A stretch of DNA of 64,000 nucleotides, taken from contig CANTFK010000639.1 of assembly GCA_947646735.1 (NCBI GenBank), positions 124,001 to 188,000 on the forward strand. The letters run 5' to 3'. The position numbers and the translations under genes were made by a program. The DNA is from Peronospora farinosa. Lineage: Eukaryota > Oomycota > Peronosporomycetes > Peronosporales > Peronosporaceae. The notes below the pieces were generated by a model. The model had not been told where the DNA came from, did not search any database, and was given only the letters and a program-made list of their open reading frames with translations. Positions 1-10,972 of this stretch are shown one piece after another (within the stretch, counting starts at the first letter, position 1; the number at the start of each line of letters is the position of its first letter).

Positions 1-21
1 CGATTAAAAAGAAGAAAATGT

Positions 22-620
22 CAAGAATACTAAAGAAGTTCGTGTTTTGAGGGAGTGGACTCGCCGCGACGCATCTGCGTGGATTTCGCTGATGCCGGAG
101 CGGTGGTGTTTAATGGAGAGAAAACCGATCATGTCGCCTGACGTTAAGCTTCAAAGAAATCAGAACAAAGCTGCGATCGAGGAACAAGTGAGCGTGTTGT
201 GCCTACCACTGGCTTAGCAGATAAGCGACGGCGCTTTCGGACGCAGTCGATTTTGCGTCTACGGCGGCGTTTGCTGTCATCTGCATCGAAATCGTCGTTA
301 TCTCCCAGGTCGCAATCCTCTGCTGTCTCTACGTCTTTTTTTTGGTGAGCAGGAATCTACTGAGCAAGATGTAAGCGTAGAGCGTGAGATTGTCGCCTTC
401 TGTCACGAAATCGTGGTACGTTCCGTGCGTGTCCAGTTGTATCTACCGACGCTGATGACAAGCTATATGCGCGATGAGAGTTTCCAATTGTCTGATTTCG
501 CGCATTTCCCAGGAAAAGCTTCGTGAGCGGGTATTAGCCACTGAGTTGATGGAGAAGGAACTTGGATTGAAAGAAGAAGAGGAAGTGAAAGACGAAAAAC
601 AAGATTCATTAGATTTGTAG
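22..620 (+). pseudogene. 3' remnant of a host gene cut by element A
   Basis: Coding-like sequence runs on the plus strand into the 5' LTR of element A. A first stretch (about 7-217) reads open to a TAG, and the same frame reopens after it to about 417. The last part is best read with a GTACGT...CCCAG intron (about 417-513) and ends in a Glu/Lys-rich tail. The final stop codon TAG (618-620) lies inside the first bases of the LTR, so the original 3' end is gone. A 33-bp GTGAGC...TTAGCAG segment around the internal TAG could be a very small intron, or the TAG may be a true lesion. No family was recognised. The sense of the reading frame is fairly clear; the exon structure is not. Confidence 0.4.
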
Positions 621-1214
621 CAGGGCATCTAGTTACACGCAAGCATTAATTAATATACTTAATGTTTGGTCTAAAAGTATCCATGATTACTTTTGACCTA
701 TCACTTGGGTACGATACACAAGTGTGATCGACCCTCGTGAATGTGATATCCATTTATGGATTCACATGGGAAGGGATGACGCTAGTTGAAGCTAGGCATC
801 GCGACGTCTCAGAAGGACGTCATTCGCAATCTTAAATCTAGATTTAAGTTCATGCGACAGGATACGCTTCTAAAGAGTCGCGTATCCGATCTATATACAT
901 ATATATCCAATCAGTAGTTAAGTATATATTTAATTATAATTCATTAAATATAACTCAGTCTTGAATTTGCTAACACCGAAGCACCACGCACGAGAAGCTG
1001 AAAAAGCTTCTGAGTGACGTCGGTGACTTCTTGTTTAGAAGTTCGTTGCACTCTCGCTTTAGCGAGATGCAACTGGTGGTACGACTGCTTAAGCAGTCTA
1101 CCAACCGCATAAACACCCTCGCACGCGAAGGTAAGACGGTCTAACCGCTTCCTCGCTTGTGCTGAAGGTGTGTGCTAGTAGCACGAGGCAACTTCGTAGA
1201 AGTGCCCGTGTACA
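616..1214 (+). repeat. 5' LTR of element A
   Basis: It is nearly identical to 15176-15774, with the same length and TGTA...TACA ends. The first five differences cluster in the first 40 bp. It contains an AT-rich stretch (about 890-950) and several short hairpins. Confidence 0.93.
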
Positions 1215-1216
1215 CT

Positions 1217-1226
1217 TGGTAGCACT
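1217..1226 (+). promoter_or_regulatory. tRNA primer-binding site of element A
   Basis: TGGTAGCACT starts two bases after the LTR end. TGG pairs with the CCA end of a tRNA, and the first eight bases fit an initiator tRNA-Met acceptor end ending in GCTACCA. Element B has the same ten bases in the same place. The tRNA identity is inferred. Confidence 0.7.
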
Positions 1227-1258
1227 AGTAGTCCTTCCCACGACCCGTCTCTCTGAGC

Positions 1259-2349
1259 GTGCGTGTGGTTAAGATGGTCCTTAATATGGACTGGAGTGAC
1301 TTCCCTCACCTCTCCCAACATCATAGGGAGTTGGCAGAGCATATGGCGCAGGGACTTGGTGAACAAGCCCTGGTCAATCTCTTGCATTGTCCTCCAGAGA
1401 AACATGTTGCTCAGTTGGAGCAATTTGAGGCGTTTGTGCTCGGACAGCGTAGAAACGCGTCCGAGGTAAACAGCCAAGCCACCGCTGAGTCCATCACTAA
1501 GACTCAGGATGATCTTAGGCTTGAGCAGGCACGTAAGGAGGCGATCAAAAGAGCTGTTGAGACGCTCTCTGTCCGGTCTACTCAACCGAGGCCCATTCGG
1601 ATGGACCCTCCGAAGTTCGATGGAACTATCCCACACGATTGTTCACTGTCTATTAGCAGTGGAGCAATGTGGAGTGGCGCAGCTCATCGAAGACGACGCC
1701 AGAATGGTGTCGTATGCCATGTCCAACTTGCGTGGCAAAGCGTCAGAGTGGGCATACTCTGCGCCGTTGGCAAATGCTGATGCATTTCCATCATGGACGA
1801 TCTTAGAAACAAAGATTCGCGCCATGTATCAGCCGCCTAACAACTAAGTGTTGCTTATGGCGCGCTTCTTTGGAGCACGACAGGCGAAAAGCTCTCTGCA
1901 AGAATTTGTGCAGGAGATGCGTTCGCTGTCGGCGTCCATTAATGGGGAACCGATACCGGAACATATTAAGGTGCATACACTCATGAATGGACTTAGGCAC
2001 GGCCCATCGCGTCAGGCCCTTTATAGAAAGGTTCCAGCGACGATGGAAGAGGCAATTGACATTGCCTTAGTTGAGGAGCAATCCTACAACAGCGCCTTGG
2101 CGACAGCCTATTACAGGCCGTCGACCGATAAGTCTGATGCCACTCCTACGGGGTTAGGCAATGTAGATGTGATCTGCTACAAGTGCAGCAAGAGAGGCCA
2201 TATGATGGCTCGCTGCTATACCAAAGTAGCTACAGGTGCTAAGGCAGCCAGCAAAAGGTCTCCCAACCCGAAGGGAGGTGCGAAAAACCAGCGTGCACGA
2301 CGCACGGATTCAACACCTGTCCAAGATGGGTCGGGAAATGCGGGAGCGC
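1259..2349 (+). pseudogene. gag of element A, frameshifted and cut by element B
   Basis: This is the capsid/nucleocapsid protein of element A. The N-terminal part is open in one frame to about 1638. It continues in the next frame (motif CLLAVEQCGVAQLIEDD), stops at TAA 1845-1847, and resumes to 2349. The capsid-like part contains the usual Leu/Trp/Phe-rich segments (GKASEWAY; MARFF...LQEFVQEM). It is followed by a CCHC zinc knuckle, CYKCSKRGHMMARC, and a basic tail. Element B inserted directly after this basic tail. The two lesions and the insertion make it non-functional. The start is uncertain because the first in-frame ATGs lie close to the primer site. Confidence 0.85.
2345..2349. repeat. 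Target-site duplication of element B (left copy)
   Basis: AGCGC directly before the LTR; the same five bases follow the other LTR at 9715-9719. Five base pairs is the usual gypsy-integrase duplication. Confidence 0.9.
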
Positions 2350-2662
2350 TGTAACGGGTATACCTGCTAAGGAACCGTTACCGTATTACACTAAATGGGC
2401 GTTGAGGAAGCGCCCTTAATTAACTCGTAAATATAACTCTGTTTTATTTTTTTTAGTTTAATTCGCAGTAAGTGCGAATATGTTCCCTAGCTCATGGGAA
2501 CCACTCAATATGGAAGTCAATTTATTATTGGCTAATTATTGGGTCTGGCACCCCAATAATAAAATGACGCGCAGTATCCGCTAATCGGATACTGCCTTAT
2601 GCCTACTTATGTAATTATGTATTAATCCTATAATTGCTTATGTAATAGGTAGACCCATTACA
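2350..2662 (-). repeat. 3' LTR of element B (313 bp)
   Basis: It matches 9399-9714 almost throughout. The differences are the outer ~34 bp, which carry an 8-bp length difference, and the lack of the 11-bp insertion present in the other copy. Confidence 0.93.
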
Positions 2663-2681
2663 TCACCCCTCCCCCCTCTTT
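2663..2681 (-). promoter_or_regulatory. Polypurine tract of element B
   Basis: Read on the minus strand this is AAGAGGGGGGAGGGGTGA immediately before the 3' LTR, the normal position of the plus-strand primer of an LTR element. Confidence 0.75.
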
Positions 2682-2779
2682 AAGTTGCGCTTACCTCAAC
2701 GTAAGCGCGAATCGCAGAAAGTTTCTTCTCGACCAACGGCGTAACTCCGAACCTGCTCAGTTATACTTAACTGAGCAGC

Positions 2780-4029
2780 ATGGACCTTAGGCGTCCACGA
2801 AACAATGTCTCTTACAACCAGAACTGGGATCACCAAGCGACAATCCGTAGAGAGTAGGCGCCGCAGGTCATGGATGGGGACTTGAAACCGTGGCGCTTGT
2901 ATGGTCTTGAAGGTGCTGTCAAACCCGAGCCACTGGAGGTCATGGATGACCTTTTCACGCGATACCGTACAGTGAGAGGCAAGGCGACAAACAAAGCATA
3001 TACCGACGATGCGTTGCAGAGGTCTTGGTGTGCCTTCATCAGGCGCTGGACCGCGAGCCGACGTGAAGGAACGTCCTTCACGTCCTGGTTAGACGGTCGC
3101 GAGGGAACGCGTGATAGACACGCTATTGGAGACCTGCTCCGGCGCATCTGTCGTATGACTTGTGACGAGTATCACCTTTGTTACGTCCACATTCGTGAGG
3201 TATGTCCAACGTGCAACGTGGGTAGATCGAGACCAGTCCGGCAGGAATGGGACGACTTGGTGTGTGCGCGAGGCATGCCCGACCATATTCGTCCATGGAT
3301 TGCCCGTTATGAGAGAAGCCTTTCGTTGCTCGCGAGCATTACGGCTCGCGAGATCGGGGATGGAACCGGCAGCGTCGGTCGCGATCACCGTCTTTCTAAG
3401 GGACTCGTAGTCCTCGACCACGTCCGGGACATCTTGGGACAGCGTACTCGATGGCTCCCATGTATCGTCCGCCGGTGAATATCCCAACCAGCGAACCCTG
3501 TAATGTTTCTCGACACGCTTCTTCATGGGCGCCGAGTTATTACTCGGCGCCTGGGACTTGTGATCCTCGTGATCGACAATTCGGTCGACAATCCAGCGTC
3601 GCGCACCCGATACATCTACTAAGGGAGGAGGAGCATCACGACGGAAGACCTCTGGCGATGAGCGCCGATTATCGCAATCGGGCGCCTGTACAGTCGAATG
3701 ATGAGCTGCGCCTACTCCGCGCTGAAGCCGAGGAATCGAAGAATTCCCTACTTGATGCTCGCGAGATGGCTGAGAGAGCTCAAGATCGTGAGGTCGCTGC
3801 GACTGAGGCTGCTGAGCGGACTCGACGTGAGCAGCTGGTACTGGTTGAGCGCCTACGTCAGCTTGAGACGACTGTGTTCGGAGGACACCAGCAGGTCGAG
3901 TCTGCACGCGTTCGGGCAGGACTTGGTCCCAGTCGTCGTCAACGTCGTCGTCAAGGGATGTCGGATTTCGAGCCGGCACAGAAGAGCGGGGAAGATTCGA
4001 AGGGAGATCCGCCGGCAGGTAAGCCTTGA
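2780..4029 (+). pseudogene. Antisense ORF of element B
   Basis: On the strand opposite the element's own genes, an ORF starts at ATG 2780, has one in-frame TAG (about 2855) and runs to 3478. An overlapping frame (3451-4029) continues to 4029. The first part is rich in Arg, Trp and acidic residues (RSWCAFIRRWTASRREGTSF). The second part holds a long heptad-like coiled coil (ELRLLRAEAEESKNSLLDAR...) lying opposite the linker between integrase and chromodomain. Element A has an antisense ORF in the same relative place, also ending in a coiled coil. The protein family is not recognised. Whether it is translated cannot be seen. Confidence 0.5.
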
Positions 4030-4102
4030 GGCGCCCGACGTAGAACGTCGGGTGCAAACGCATAGATGTAGGTATGTCTAGCGTGTAAGCGTCACCATGC
4101 AC
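3089..4102 (-). pseudogene. Integrase C-terminus and chromodomain of element B
   Basis: The frame begins with the end of the integrase C-terminal domain (SMRLHPTFYVGRLKAYLP) and passes through a Ser/Gln-rich linker. The chromodomain sits at about residues 165-235 (about 3400-3610). Visible chromodomain features are RRWIVDRIVDHED, the aromatic YRVRWLGYSPADDTWEP core and a terminal helix DVVEDYESL. Chromodomains of this type direct integration toward marked chromatin. The long tail after the helix (to 3089) is probably read-through opposite the antisense ORF. Confidence 0.85.
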
Positions 4103-5508
4103 CTTAACAACTCGAATGGGCCAATATATCTTGGCGCTAACTTATTAGCGCCCAAATTTTTCACTGGGGTGTTCGGAAATCCACTTGTTGATAACAATAC
4201 TCTGTCACCTTTTCCAAATGTTAACATACTCTTTCGACCTCTTCTGTCTGCATTCTCCTTTTGCTTGTCGACTGCCTCTTGTAATGCATCACGCATAAAC
4301 GCGTGATTCCTTGTCGTAATAGTAGAAATTCGGTTACTGCAGCCGAGCTTACAGGCGACGTATTCTCTTTTGGAGCAAAATTGGCAACGGGAGACGCGAT
4401 GGAAAGCATCGCGTCAGGAGTTGATATGCCTTTGGCCACGAAATTACCAGTATTAGGTGCATCGGCAGCAACCTTATGCGCATCGTAATCAATCATCAAT
4501 AGTTTCGGCTCAATTCCATCCGTAGATACTCCCCCACCAAGCTTGGAGACAGGGTGTTCTGAAGCTGAGAGAGCAAGCAGCGCCGGAAAGCGAGGATGCC
4601 TCGCGTTGTTGACGAAAAAGGGCGTCAGCCCGGTTGACGCATGGACAGCATTGTTGATTGCAAACTCTGCAAGTGGAAGAAATGAACTCCATGACGAGAA
4701 CGATGTTGCATAACTGCGCAAGACATCTTCGAGCACTCTGTTCACACGCTCCGTTTGCCCATCCGTCTCTGTATGGGCCGCCGTAGACATAAGCAATCGC
4801 GTGCCTAATAGCTGGAATAATTCGGCCCAGAAAGCCGAAGTGAAACGCGGGTCACGGTCCGAAACAATAGATTCTGGCAAACCGTGATGCCTAAAGATAA
4901 GATCAATGAAGATCTTCGCTGTCGTCTCCGCCGTAATGTTGGCGGAGACCGGAGCAAAATGCACCATTTTGCTGAATCGATCCACTAGAACCAATACGCC
5001 CGTGCGTTTCTGTTCATCCGGTGGAAGGCCAAAGATAAAATCCATGCTGACCGAGCGCCAGGCTTCCGTAGCAATCGGAAGCGGACGCAATGGGGCTTGT
5101 GGAGACGGCGCGGGCTTCACACGCTGATAGGTTTCACAGGAGCGCACCCATTTCTAATGTATTTAACATTCGCGGCCAGAAAAATGCGCGAGAAATAGCC
5201 GCAAACGTCTTCTCGCGACCCAGGTGTCCACCAGATGGGCTGTCGTGAAATTCATGAACCAATCGGGCTCGAAGGTCGTCATCATCAGGGATGACGACAC
5301 GCGGGGAATCAAAGACGTCCATCGTGTACGTCAGCAACGGAACGTCAAGTGCGTAACGCTTGATGTTGTCGCATGTTGGTTTCGTCAACTTCGCGAGTAA
5401 TTTTTCGCTCGGGTCCCTGAGATAGTTGATGATTCCTGCATAGAAGGAATCATTCGCGTAGGATTCAGCGATCTGAGTTCGGATCGAAAGCACGGGGGTC
5501 GAAATCAT
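4078..5508 (-). pseudogene. Integrase of element B
   Basis: The zinc-binding N-domain is at 5134-5508 (HEFHDSPSGGHLGREK). The second cysteine of its CxxC pair is replaced by tyrosine (CETY). The catalytic core is at 4221-5147 with the D,D,E residues in MDFIFGLP, SDRDPRFTSAFW and TDGQTERVNRVLED, followed by FAINNAVHASTGLTPFF. The C-domain fragment is at 4078-4296 (KGDRVLLST...RYIGPFELL). The pieces lie in different frames, so the gene is broken, although the catalytic triad itself is intact. Confidence 0.88.
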
Positions 5509-5722
5509 CGCATTAAGTCCCAGTTCAATACAACACCCACAGATATCTTCGTCGTCATCAACATATCCTTTTTTATGACCTATGTCGCGCCGAGAATCGA
5601 AAGTAGGACGACGAAAAAACGCGTCAGCGAGAATGTTATTCTTGTCAGGATATTAATGCACCACAAAATTATACTCGGCAAAAAATGACAACCACCGTGC
5701 CATACGGGACAAGTGAGGACTT

Positions 5723-7207
5723 TTACGGCGGTACGCAATGATGCGTGATGTGTCTAGATAGAAAAGATATTTCGCCGAGCAAATATACCATGAACTTGAT
5801 TAGCGCGTAACGCATAGCCAAAAATTCCTTGTCGTGTACCGGATAATTTTTCTCTGCAGGTTTCATCTGTCGTGATTGAAAACTCACGACGCGCTCTCGA
5901 CCCTCGTCATCAAATTGCATGAGTGCACATCCTATTGCGATAATTGCTCGCGTCACACACGACGTGGAATGGCTTAGAGTCATCAGGTAACATCAGCACC
6001 GGTGCCTCGGACAAGCTCTTCTTTACGGAGTCGAAGGCAGATTGATGTTCTGCCTTCCATAACCATACTGCGTCTTTATTGAGCAATGTCGATATGGGCT
6101 GAATTAGCTCGGCATAGTTCTTCGTATACTTATGCAAGTAATTCGCCAGACCGAGCCATTGACGTTATTCAGTTTGGTTCCTGGGCGTTGGCCAGGAACA
6201 GATCGATGAGATCTTCTCAGGATCAGCGCGGACACCTTCCTTGCTGACGTAGCAACCGAGTACTGGCATATCGGGGGCGCAAAAAACCCTTTTCTTCAAA
6301 TAACAAAAAATTTTTTTCCCCCCCAAAATAAAAAAACCTCTTTCAAGTGTCGAAGGTGTACCTCCGTAGCGCTGAGATTTTGCTCAGCGCGGCTGTGAAC
6401 AAAAATGTCGTCAAAGTAGCTCGGTGCAAAGTCGCGAAGTGGGCGAAGTACTTGTATCACCATCTAATTGAACGTAGCTGGAGCATTCTTAAGACCTTGT
6501 GGCATGACTAGCCACTCCCAAAGCATCCCGCTTGGGGTGCTGACCGCAGTGAACGGAATGTCACTGTCCCTCATGAGGATCTGATAGAAACCGTCTGTCA
6601 GATCTATGGCACTGTAGATCTCGCTCCCGGACATGGTATTTAATACCATGCCTTATAGAGGGATAGGCGTTTGAGCCGGGATCGTGGCTTCATTCAGCTT
6701 GTTAAAGGCGTGCACAATGCGCCAACCGCCAGTGGCTTTCTTCACACAGAAAGTCGGACTCGAATGTGGCGAGATACTCTCGCGGACATGGCCAGCCTTG
6801 CGGCGACCCTCGAAAAATTCATCAATAGCGATGACTTGGTCGCGCGGTAATGGCCACTGCCTTTTCACGCAGTATTTCGATCCTGGCACGAGATCTATCT
6901 CGTGCCGCACACCATGATCCGCCGGAAGCTCAGCTGGAATTTTCTCCGGGAAAATATCGGCGAACTCACGGGCGATATCGTATACAGGGTTGCCCGAAGC
7001 ACGAAGAGCATCCCAAGACTGTGCCGCGAAGCGTTCTTCGCGCGCTGATTTAGGCTCGGCGCTCTTCGGTCGAGCCTCCAGAACCTCTTCACTGGCTGCT
7101 TCGGTGGCTGAAACGATGCACACTTGCTCGATGTCGCCGACCTTGAGGTCATGAAGGGAGTCTTTCCATGTAAGGTCTGGCAGGATGTGATATCTGCAGC
7201 AGTGCAC
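5723..7207 (-). pseudogene. Reverse transcriptase and RNase H of element B
   Basis: The RT N-part (6653-7207) carries HEIDLVPGSKYCVKRQWPLP and SPTFCVKKATGGWRIV. The palm continues at 6464-6649 (SAIDLTDGFYQILM, MPQGLKNAPATFN) and then meets TAG 6464-6466. The catalytic YFDD motif (SYFDDIFVHS) is present just beyond it, at 6407-6418. After a homopolymer-rich patch (6275-6338) the frame resumes with the connection domain (6137-5910, LHKYTKNYAELIQPISTLL). RNase H fragments follow (VVCDASN; MKPAEKNYPVHDKEFLAMRY). The catalytic motif survives, but stops and frame changes break the enzyme. Confidence 0.88.
6275..6338. other. Homopolymer-rich patch replacing part of the RT of element B
   Basis: Consecutive runs of A, T and C interrupt otherwise normal pol sequence exactly where about 30 RT codons should lie. 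It looks like a local assembly or consensus problem, or a small rearranged deletion. Confidence 0.6.
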
Positions 7208-7331
7208 GGTGGACTGTATACCTCAATGTAGCGGCCACGATGTGGGGATCCCTCCACATATTCAAGCGCGCATACGGATTCCGTCACTACGGAATCAAAT
7301 GCATCAGCATGTTGACGTGAATTTCGTCGTC

Positions 7332-8437
7332 TCAGTGATCGGCGTGCTCCTTTCTTGCGTTTTCTCTTGCGTCTCGAGCCCCTGCTCGAGACTGGCACGT
7401 CGCTATCACAAGAGGATGATGTACCCCCCCCCCTAGACGTGGGAGCTCGGTCTCCACCACGTCGGTCTCATGCGGATCCATAGTCCGCCCATTCTCGTCA
7501 ATCAAAAGCGGGAGCTCGTCTTCGACCGCTTCACTTGTTTGCGGGAGCCCCTGCTCGACCGCCTCGATATTTATCGGGAGTCTCTGCTCGTCCGATGTGC
7601 TTGTATGCGGGAGCCCCTGCTCGACCGCCTCGGTGAGAATCGGGAACCCTGTTCGACCAATGTCTGTGTGTGCGGGAACCGCTGTTCGACCGCCTCGTTG
7701 TGTGGCTCCGTCAGTGTAACGGAACATACTGCGAACAGAGGGCCATCGCTCTCTCTGTGTTGACTACTAGTCGTGGCGAGTTCTTTCACGACCCTGACGT
7801 GAGGCCAATCGGATGAAGCGACCAGCAAATGAGTAAACACTTCACTGACGTCATAACCGCTTCGTCGTTTGACGGAACGAGATAGCCAATCTATTTTCGG
7901 CTGATACCGTGACAGCCACGGTATCCCAAGTATGCAATCAAATGCATAGTTCATCTCGTACACCAAAAATTCGTCGTTGCTCTGGAAACCGTCGAAGTTG
8001 GACGATAAAACCAATGTTTTACGCGGGACACGTTTTGGTTGTCCATCGGAAAGTTTGACAACGATGTCACCTGGACCTTTTCGAACCGTGACAGTCGACG
8101 GGAGAAGGGACAAACACGATGCACGAAAGAAGTTGTTGGAAGCGCCAGAATCCAACAACGCTCGAAGTGGTCGCTTCACTCCAGCGACGATGAGACTGAT
8201 AATAATCAGTCTCGAATCATCGCGCATGGTGGTGGCATTGAAGTGGGTATGAATCACTTTGGGGCTAGGAGCCCGAGCTGCCACCTGAGTACCCGGGGCT
8301 CCATTTCTGACAGTAGGGCGCCCCACGCCTACTGGAACCGCTCGTTTTTTGGCGGGACCACCGACGACACAGCGTCTCCTCGTAAGACAGCTGTGTTCAT
8401 AGTCACCGGCGCAGGTGCTCGACAGACAGCCGCACAA
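7332..8437 (-). pseudogene. Retropepsin-like protease and linker of element B
   Basis: The frame 7571-8437 contains an aspartic protease of the retropepsin fold: catalytic ALLDSGASNNFF, then a Val/Leu-rich flap region and CILGIPWLSRYQP near the end. A linker with repeated AVEQGLP-type units follows in the next frame (7332-7727) before the RT. The family cuts Gag-Pol into its parts. The catalytic Asp-Ser-Gly is intact. Confidence 0.85.
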
Positions 8438-9372
8438 TGGCCTGTTTTACCACAGCGAAAACACTTCATCGTGTTAGGATTGCGAATGTCGCGGCTTAAT
8501 GATTTGCCGCGACCACGAGAGGACTCAATTGCATCAAATTTCATTGGCCCTGGGCCAGACGTCCGGGGATTTGTAACGCTGCGTGCAGGCACGACGACGC
8601 GACAGTGTAATCCTCACGAAGCGCGAGGGCAAAAAAATGCCTCCTCGAGGGACTTTGGCTCAGCATGTGTGAGGCAGTAACGCGTCATGCCCTCTTGCAT
8701 ACCAAAAATAAAGACATGGACTTGTGAAGCCATGTCAATTGGCTGCGTGGTAATGCACGAAGCAAGATGACGTGTCTTCTGCACATAGTCACGCATCGAC
8801 AGCTTGCCCTGTCGGAGTGAGAAGAAATCTGCACGCAAGCGAGATTCATCTTGAGGAGGCTCGAAAGCCAGCCGTAAGTCACGCTGGATATCGTCCAGCG
8901 TAGGAAAAGCCGACTCATCTACGACGAGCTTTCCGAGAGCCCATTCCTTGGCTTTGCCAGCAAGACGAGACAACAGGAAATTGAATTTGGCCGTCGGACC
9001 GTCAATTAATCTTGACGCTATTTCAATATCCACCTCGCGAAACCAGCGATTGAGGGGGAGACGATCCGGACCATCACCGGAGTACGTTGACGTCTCCATC
9101 TTGATATCATCATGGTGCGAAGTGCGCGAGGGAGTCAATACTCGCCGATTCGCTTCGGCGAGCTCGCGCACCATAAAGTCTTGGATGGCGGCAAGTTGAT
9201 CATCAGGCGTCGCTGTGCTCAGCAGCGACGTCACAATAGTTTCGCCAGACACCGCCGCGAGGCGATGTAGTGCCTGCCGCTCCACCGAGGTGAGATGTGG
9301 AAAATCAGAGTGCTCCAGCGAGACCGGTGGAGCCACCAAAGACTCGTCCATGTTCATTTCGAATCTGGTCAT
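8329..9372 (-). pseudogene. gag of element B
   Basis: It starts at ATG 9372-9370, close to the primer site. The capsid part (252 codons) ends prematurely because of one extra base in the seven-base A/T run 8631-8637; the shifted frame reads on as [11 protein letters not shown] zinc knuckle CFRCGKTGHCAAVC (CX2CX4HX4C) lies in the frame 8329-8592. Apart from the homopolymer lesion the capsid reads cleanly, so that indel may be recent or a consensus error. Confidence 0.87.
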
Positions 9373-9386
9373 TGGAAGGACTACGA

Positions 9387-9396
9387 AGTGCTACCA
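9387..9396 (-). promoter_or_regulatory. tRNA primer-binding site of element B
   Basis: Read on the minus strand this is TGGTAGCACT, two bases after the end of the 5' LTR, identical in sequence and spacing to the site of element A. Confidence 0.7.
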
Positions 9397-9398
9397 GG

Positions 9399-9714
9399 TG
9401 TAACGGTCTAAAGACCCGTTACCGTCTTACACTAAAAGGGCGTTGAGGAAGCGCCCTTAATTAACTCGTAAATATAACTCTGTTTTATTTTTTTTAGTTT
9501 AATTCGCAGTAAGTGCGAATATGTTCCCTAGCTCATGGGAACCACTCACTATGGAAGTCAATTTATTATTGGCTAATTATTGGGTCTGGCACCCCAATAA
9601 TAAACCAATAATAAAATGACGCGCAGTATCCGCTAATCGGATACTGACTTATGCCTACTTATGTAATTATGTATTAATCCTATAATTGCTTATGTAATAG
9701 GTAGAACCATTACA
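9399..9714 (-). repeat. 5' LTR of element B (316 bp)
   Basis: Pair of 2350-2662. It carries an extra 11 bp, a tandem duplication of CCAATAATAAA near 9600. Confidence 0.93.
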
Positions 9715-9719
9715 AGCGC
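9715..9719. repeat. Target-site duplication of element B (right copy)
   Basis: AGCGC, identical to 2345-2349. Confidence 0.9.
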
Positions 9720-9862
9720 TGTAGGGGCGGGATGCCCTACTGTCGCGGACTCTGAAGCTACCCCTAAGTTCAGAGTGATCGAACAAATGGGTAGCATATT
9801 CCCTGAGGTTCCGAAAGGTCGGACCTCAACCCTTTTGGTCTATAGCGCTCGAGTAAGAGGCT

Positions 9863-10513
9863 ATGACCCTTCTTGTGGATTCGGGTGCATCACAAAACTT
9901 TGTGAAACTCGCGGCTCTGAAAAAGAGACCGGCGAGTTATGAGTCGCTTTGCCAGGATGGCAAGCGAGAAGAGGCGATCGTTCGTTTAGCGAACAGCGCG
10001 CTCGTTAAATCAGAAGGAGTTCAAGTTGAACTCGCCTTCAGTTTCAGTGACTTCTCTTGTAAAGAGAAGTTCACAGTGCTAGGTATGGAGAGTCCGTATG
10101 ACCTCATCCTAGGCATGCATTGGTTGGATAAACACCAACCATGGATAGAATGGCGTACACGCACAGTCGCTAGCTCTACGCAAGACACCGTAAAGGATGT
10201 GCTCTTGCGAGAGGCTTATGTGGCTGATGCTGTGTCCAACAGCCGAGCCAGATTCCGAGCTTTTGAAGCTGTTACAGTCGAGGGTGCGATGACGGTATGT
10301 CAATCGGCACCAGGTACTACCCAGCTCGTTGAGCCTGGAGTAGTTGGAAGTATCCTGATAGAAATTCAAAAGACACATATTCCTACCCAGCTCGAGGAGA
10401 CTGGTGTAGTAAATGGGGCGATGATAGGTAGTCATGCGTCCAATAGTCCTGCACAGAGCCGAGAGACTGTGGCAGTTGATGGTGGGCTGACAGGAAGTCA
10501 AGCGCCACAATAA
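9863..10513 (+). pseudogene. Retropepsin-like protease of element A
   Basis: The catalytic motif TLLVDSGASQNFVKL is near the N-terminus, and SPYDLILGMHWLDKHQPWI marks the end of the protease fold, the same plan as in element B. The remainder is a low-complexity linker with repeated Pro/Ala/Gln/Glu-rich units. The frame ends at TAA 10511-10513. More linker sequence without a long frame follows to about 10960. Confidence 0.82.
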
Positions 10514-10972
10514 CCGGCACAGAGCCATGAGCCTGGTGCAATTGAAAGGAGTGCGTTGGCTGAGATAGCAACGACACCTTCTTCCAGGTCAAAGGTCGTG
10601 GTGACTCGAACAACGAGTACCAGACGTATTAAGACGATCTAGGGCACGTCGAAACGAGTGACCTTTGAATCAGTCTCGGTCCAAGAGGACGGACCTACGA
10701 ACGAGTTGTTCGAGGCCGTCGAAGACAAAATGCCGGAGGCATCCTCAGTTGAGGTGCTCCAACTTGTCTTGGCATCTGCCGAGGAGATAGTAAATCTCTC
10801 GTAGATGAAGTGGGATCTGTTCCTGTCCGAACTAAAGGAAGGAAAGATCCACGAGATAGTCGCACCATTTCCAGAAGAGAAAGTGGTGGACTGTTGCTCT
10901 TCATCCACAATGGATGAGAGCGTCTTGGAGACCGACAAGAAGATACGGTTTGCTACTTAAGGCTGGGATTTC

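Larger units (their letters stand above)
2350..9714 (-). mobile_element. Ty3/gypsy chromovirus retrotransposon B, nested in element A
   Basis: Two LTRs (2350-2662 and 9399-9714) enclose a minus-strand gag-protease-RT-RNase H-integrase-chromodomain series, and 5-bp duplications AGCGC flank them. In its own sense it starts TGTAAT and ends GTTACA. The element lies opposite to its host, element A, and is the younger event because it splits the gag region of A. All coding parts carry stops or frameshifts, several of them in homopolymers. It is related to, but not the same family as, A: the LTRs share no clear similarity, while the proteins are similar throughout. Confidence 0.95.
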
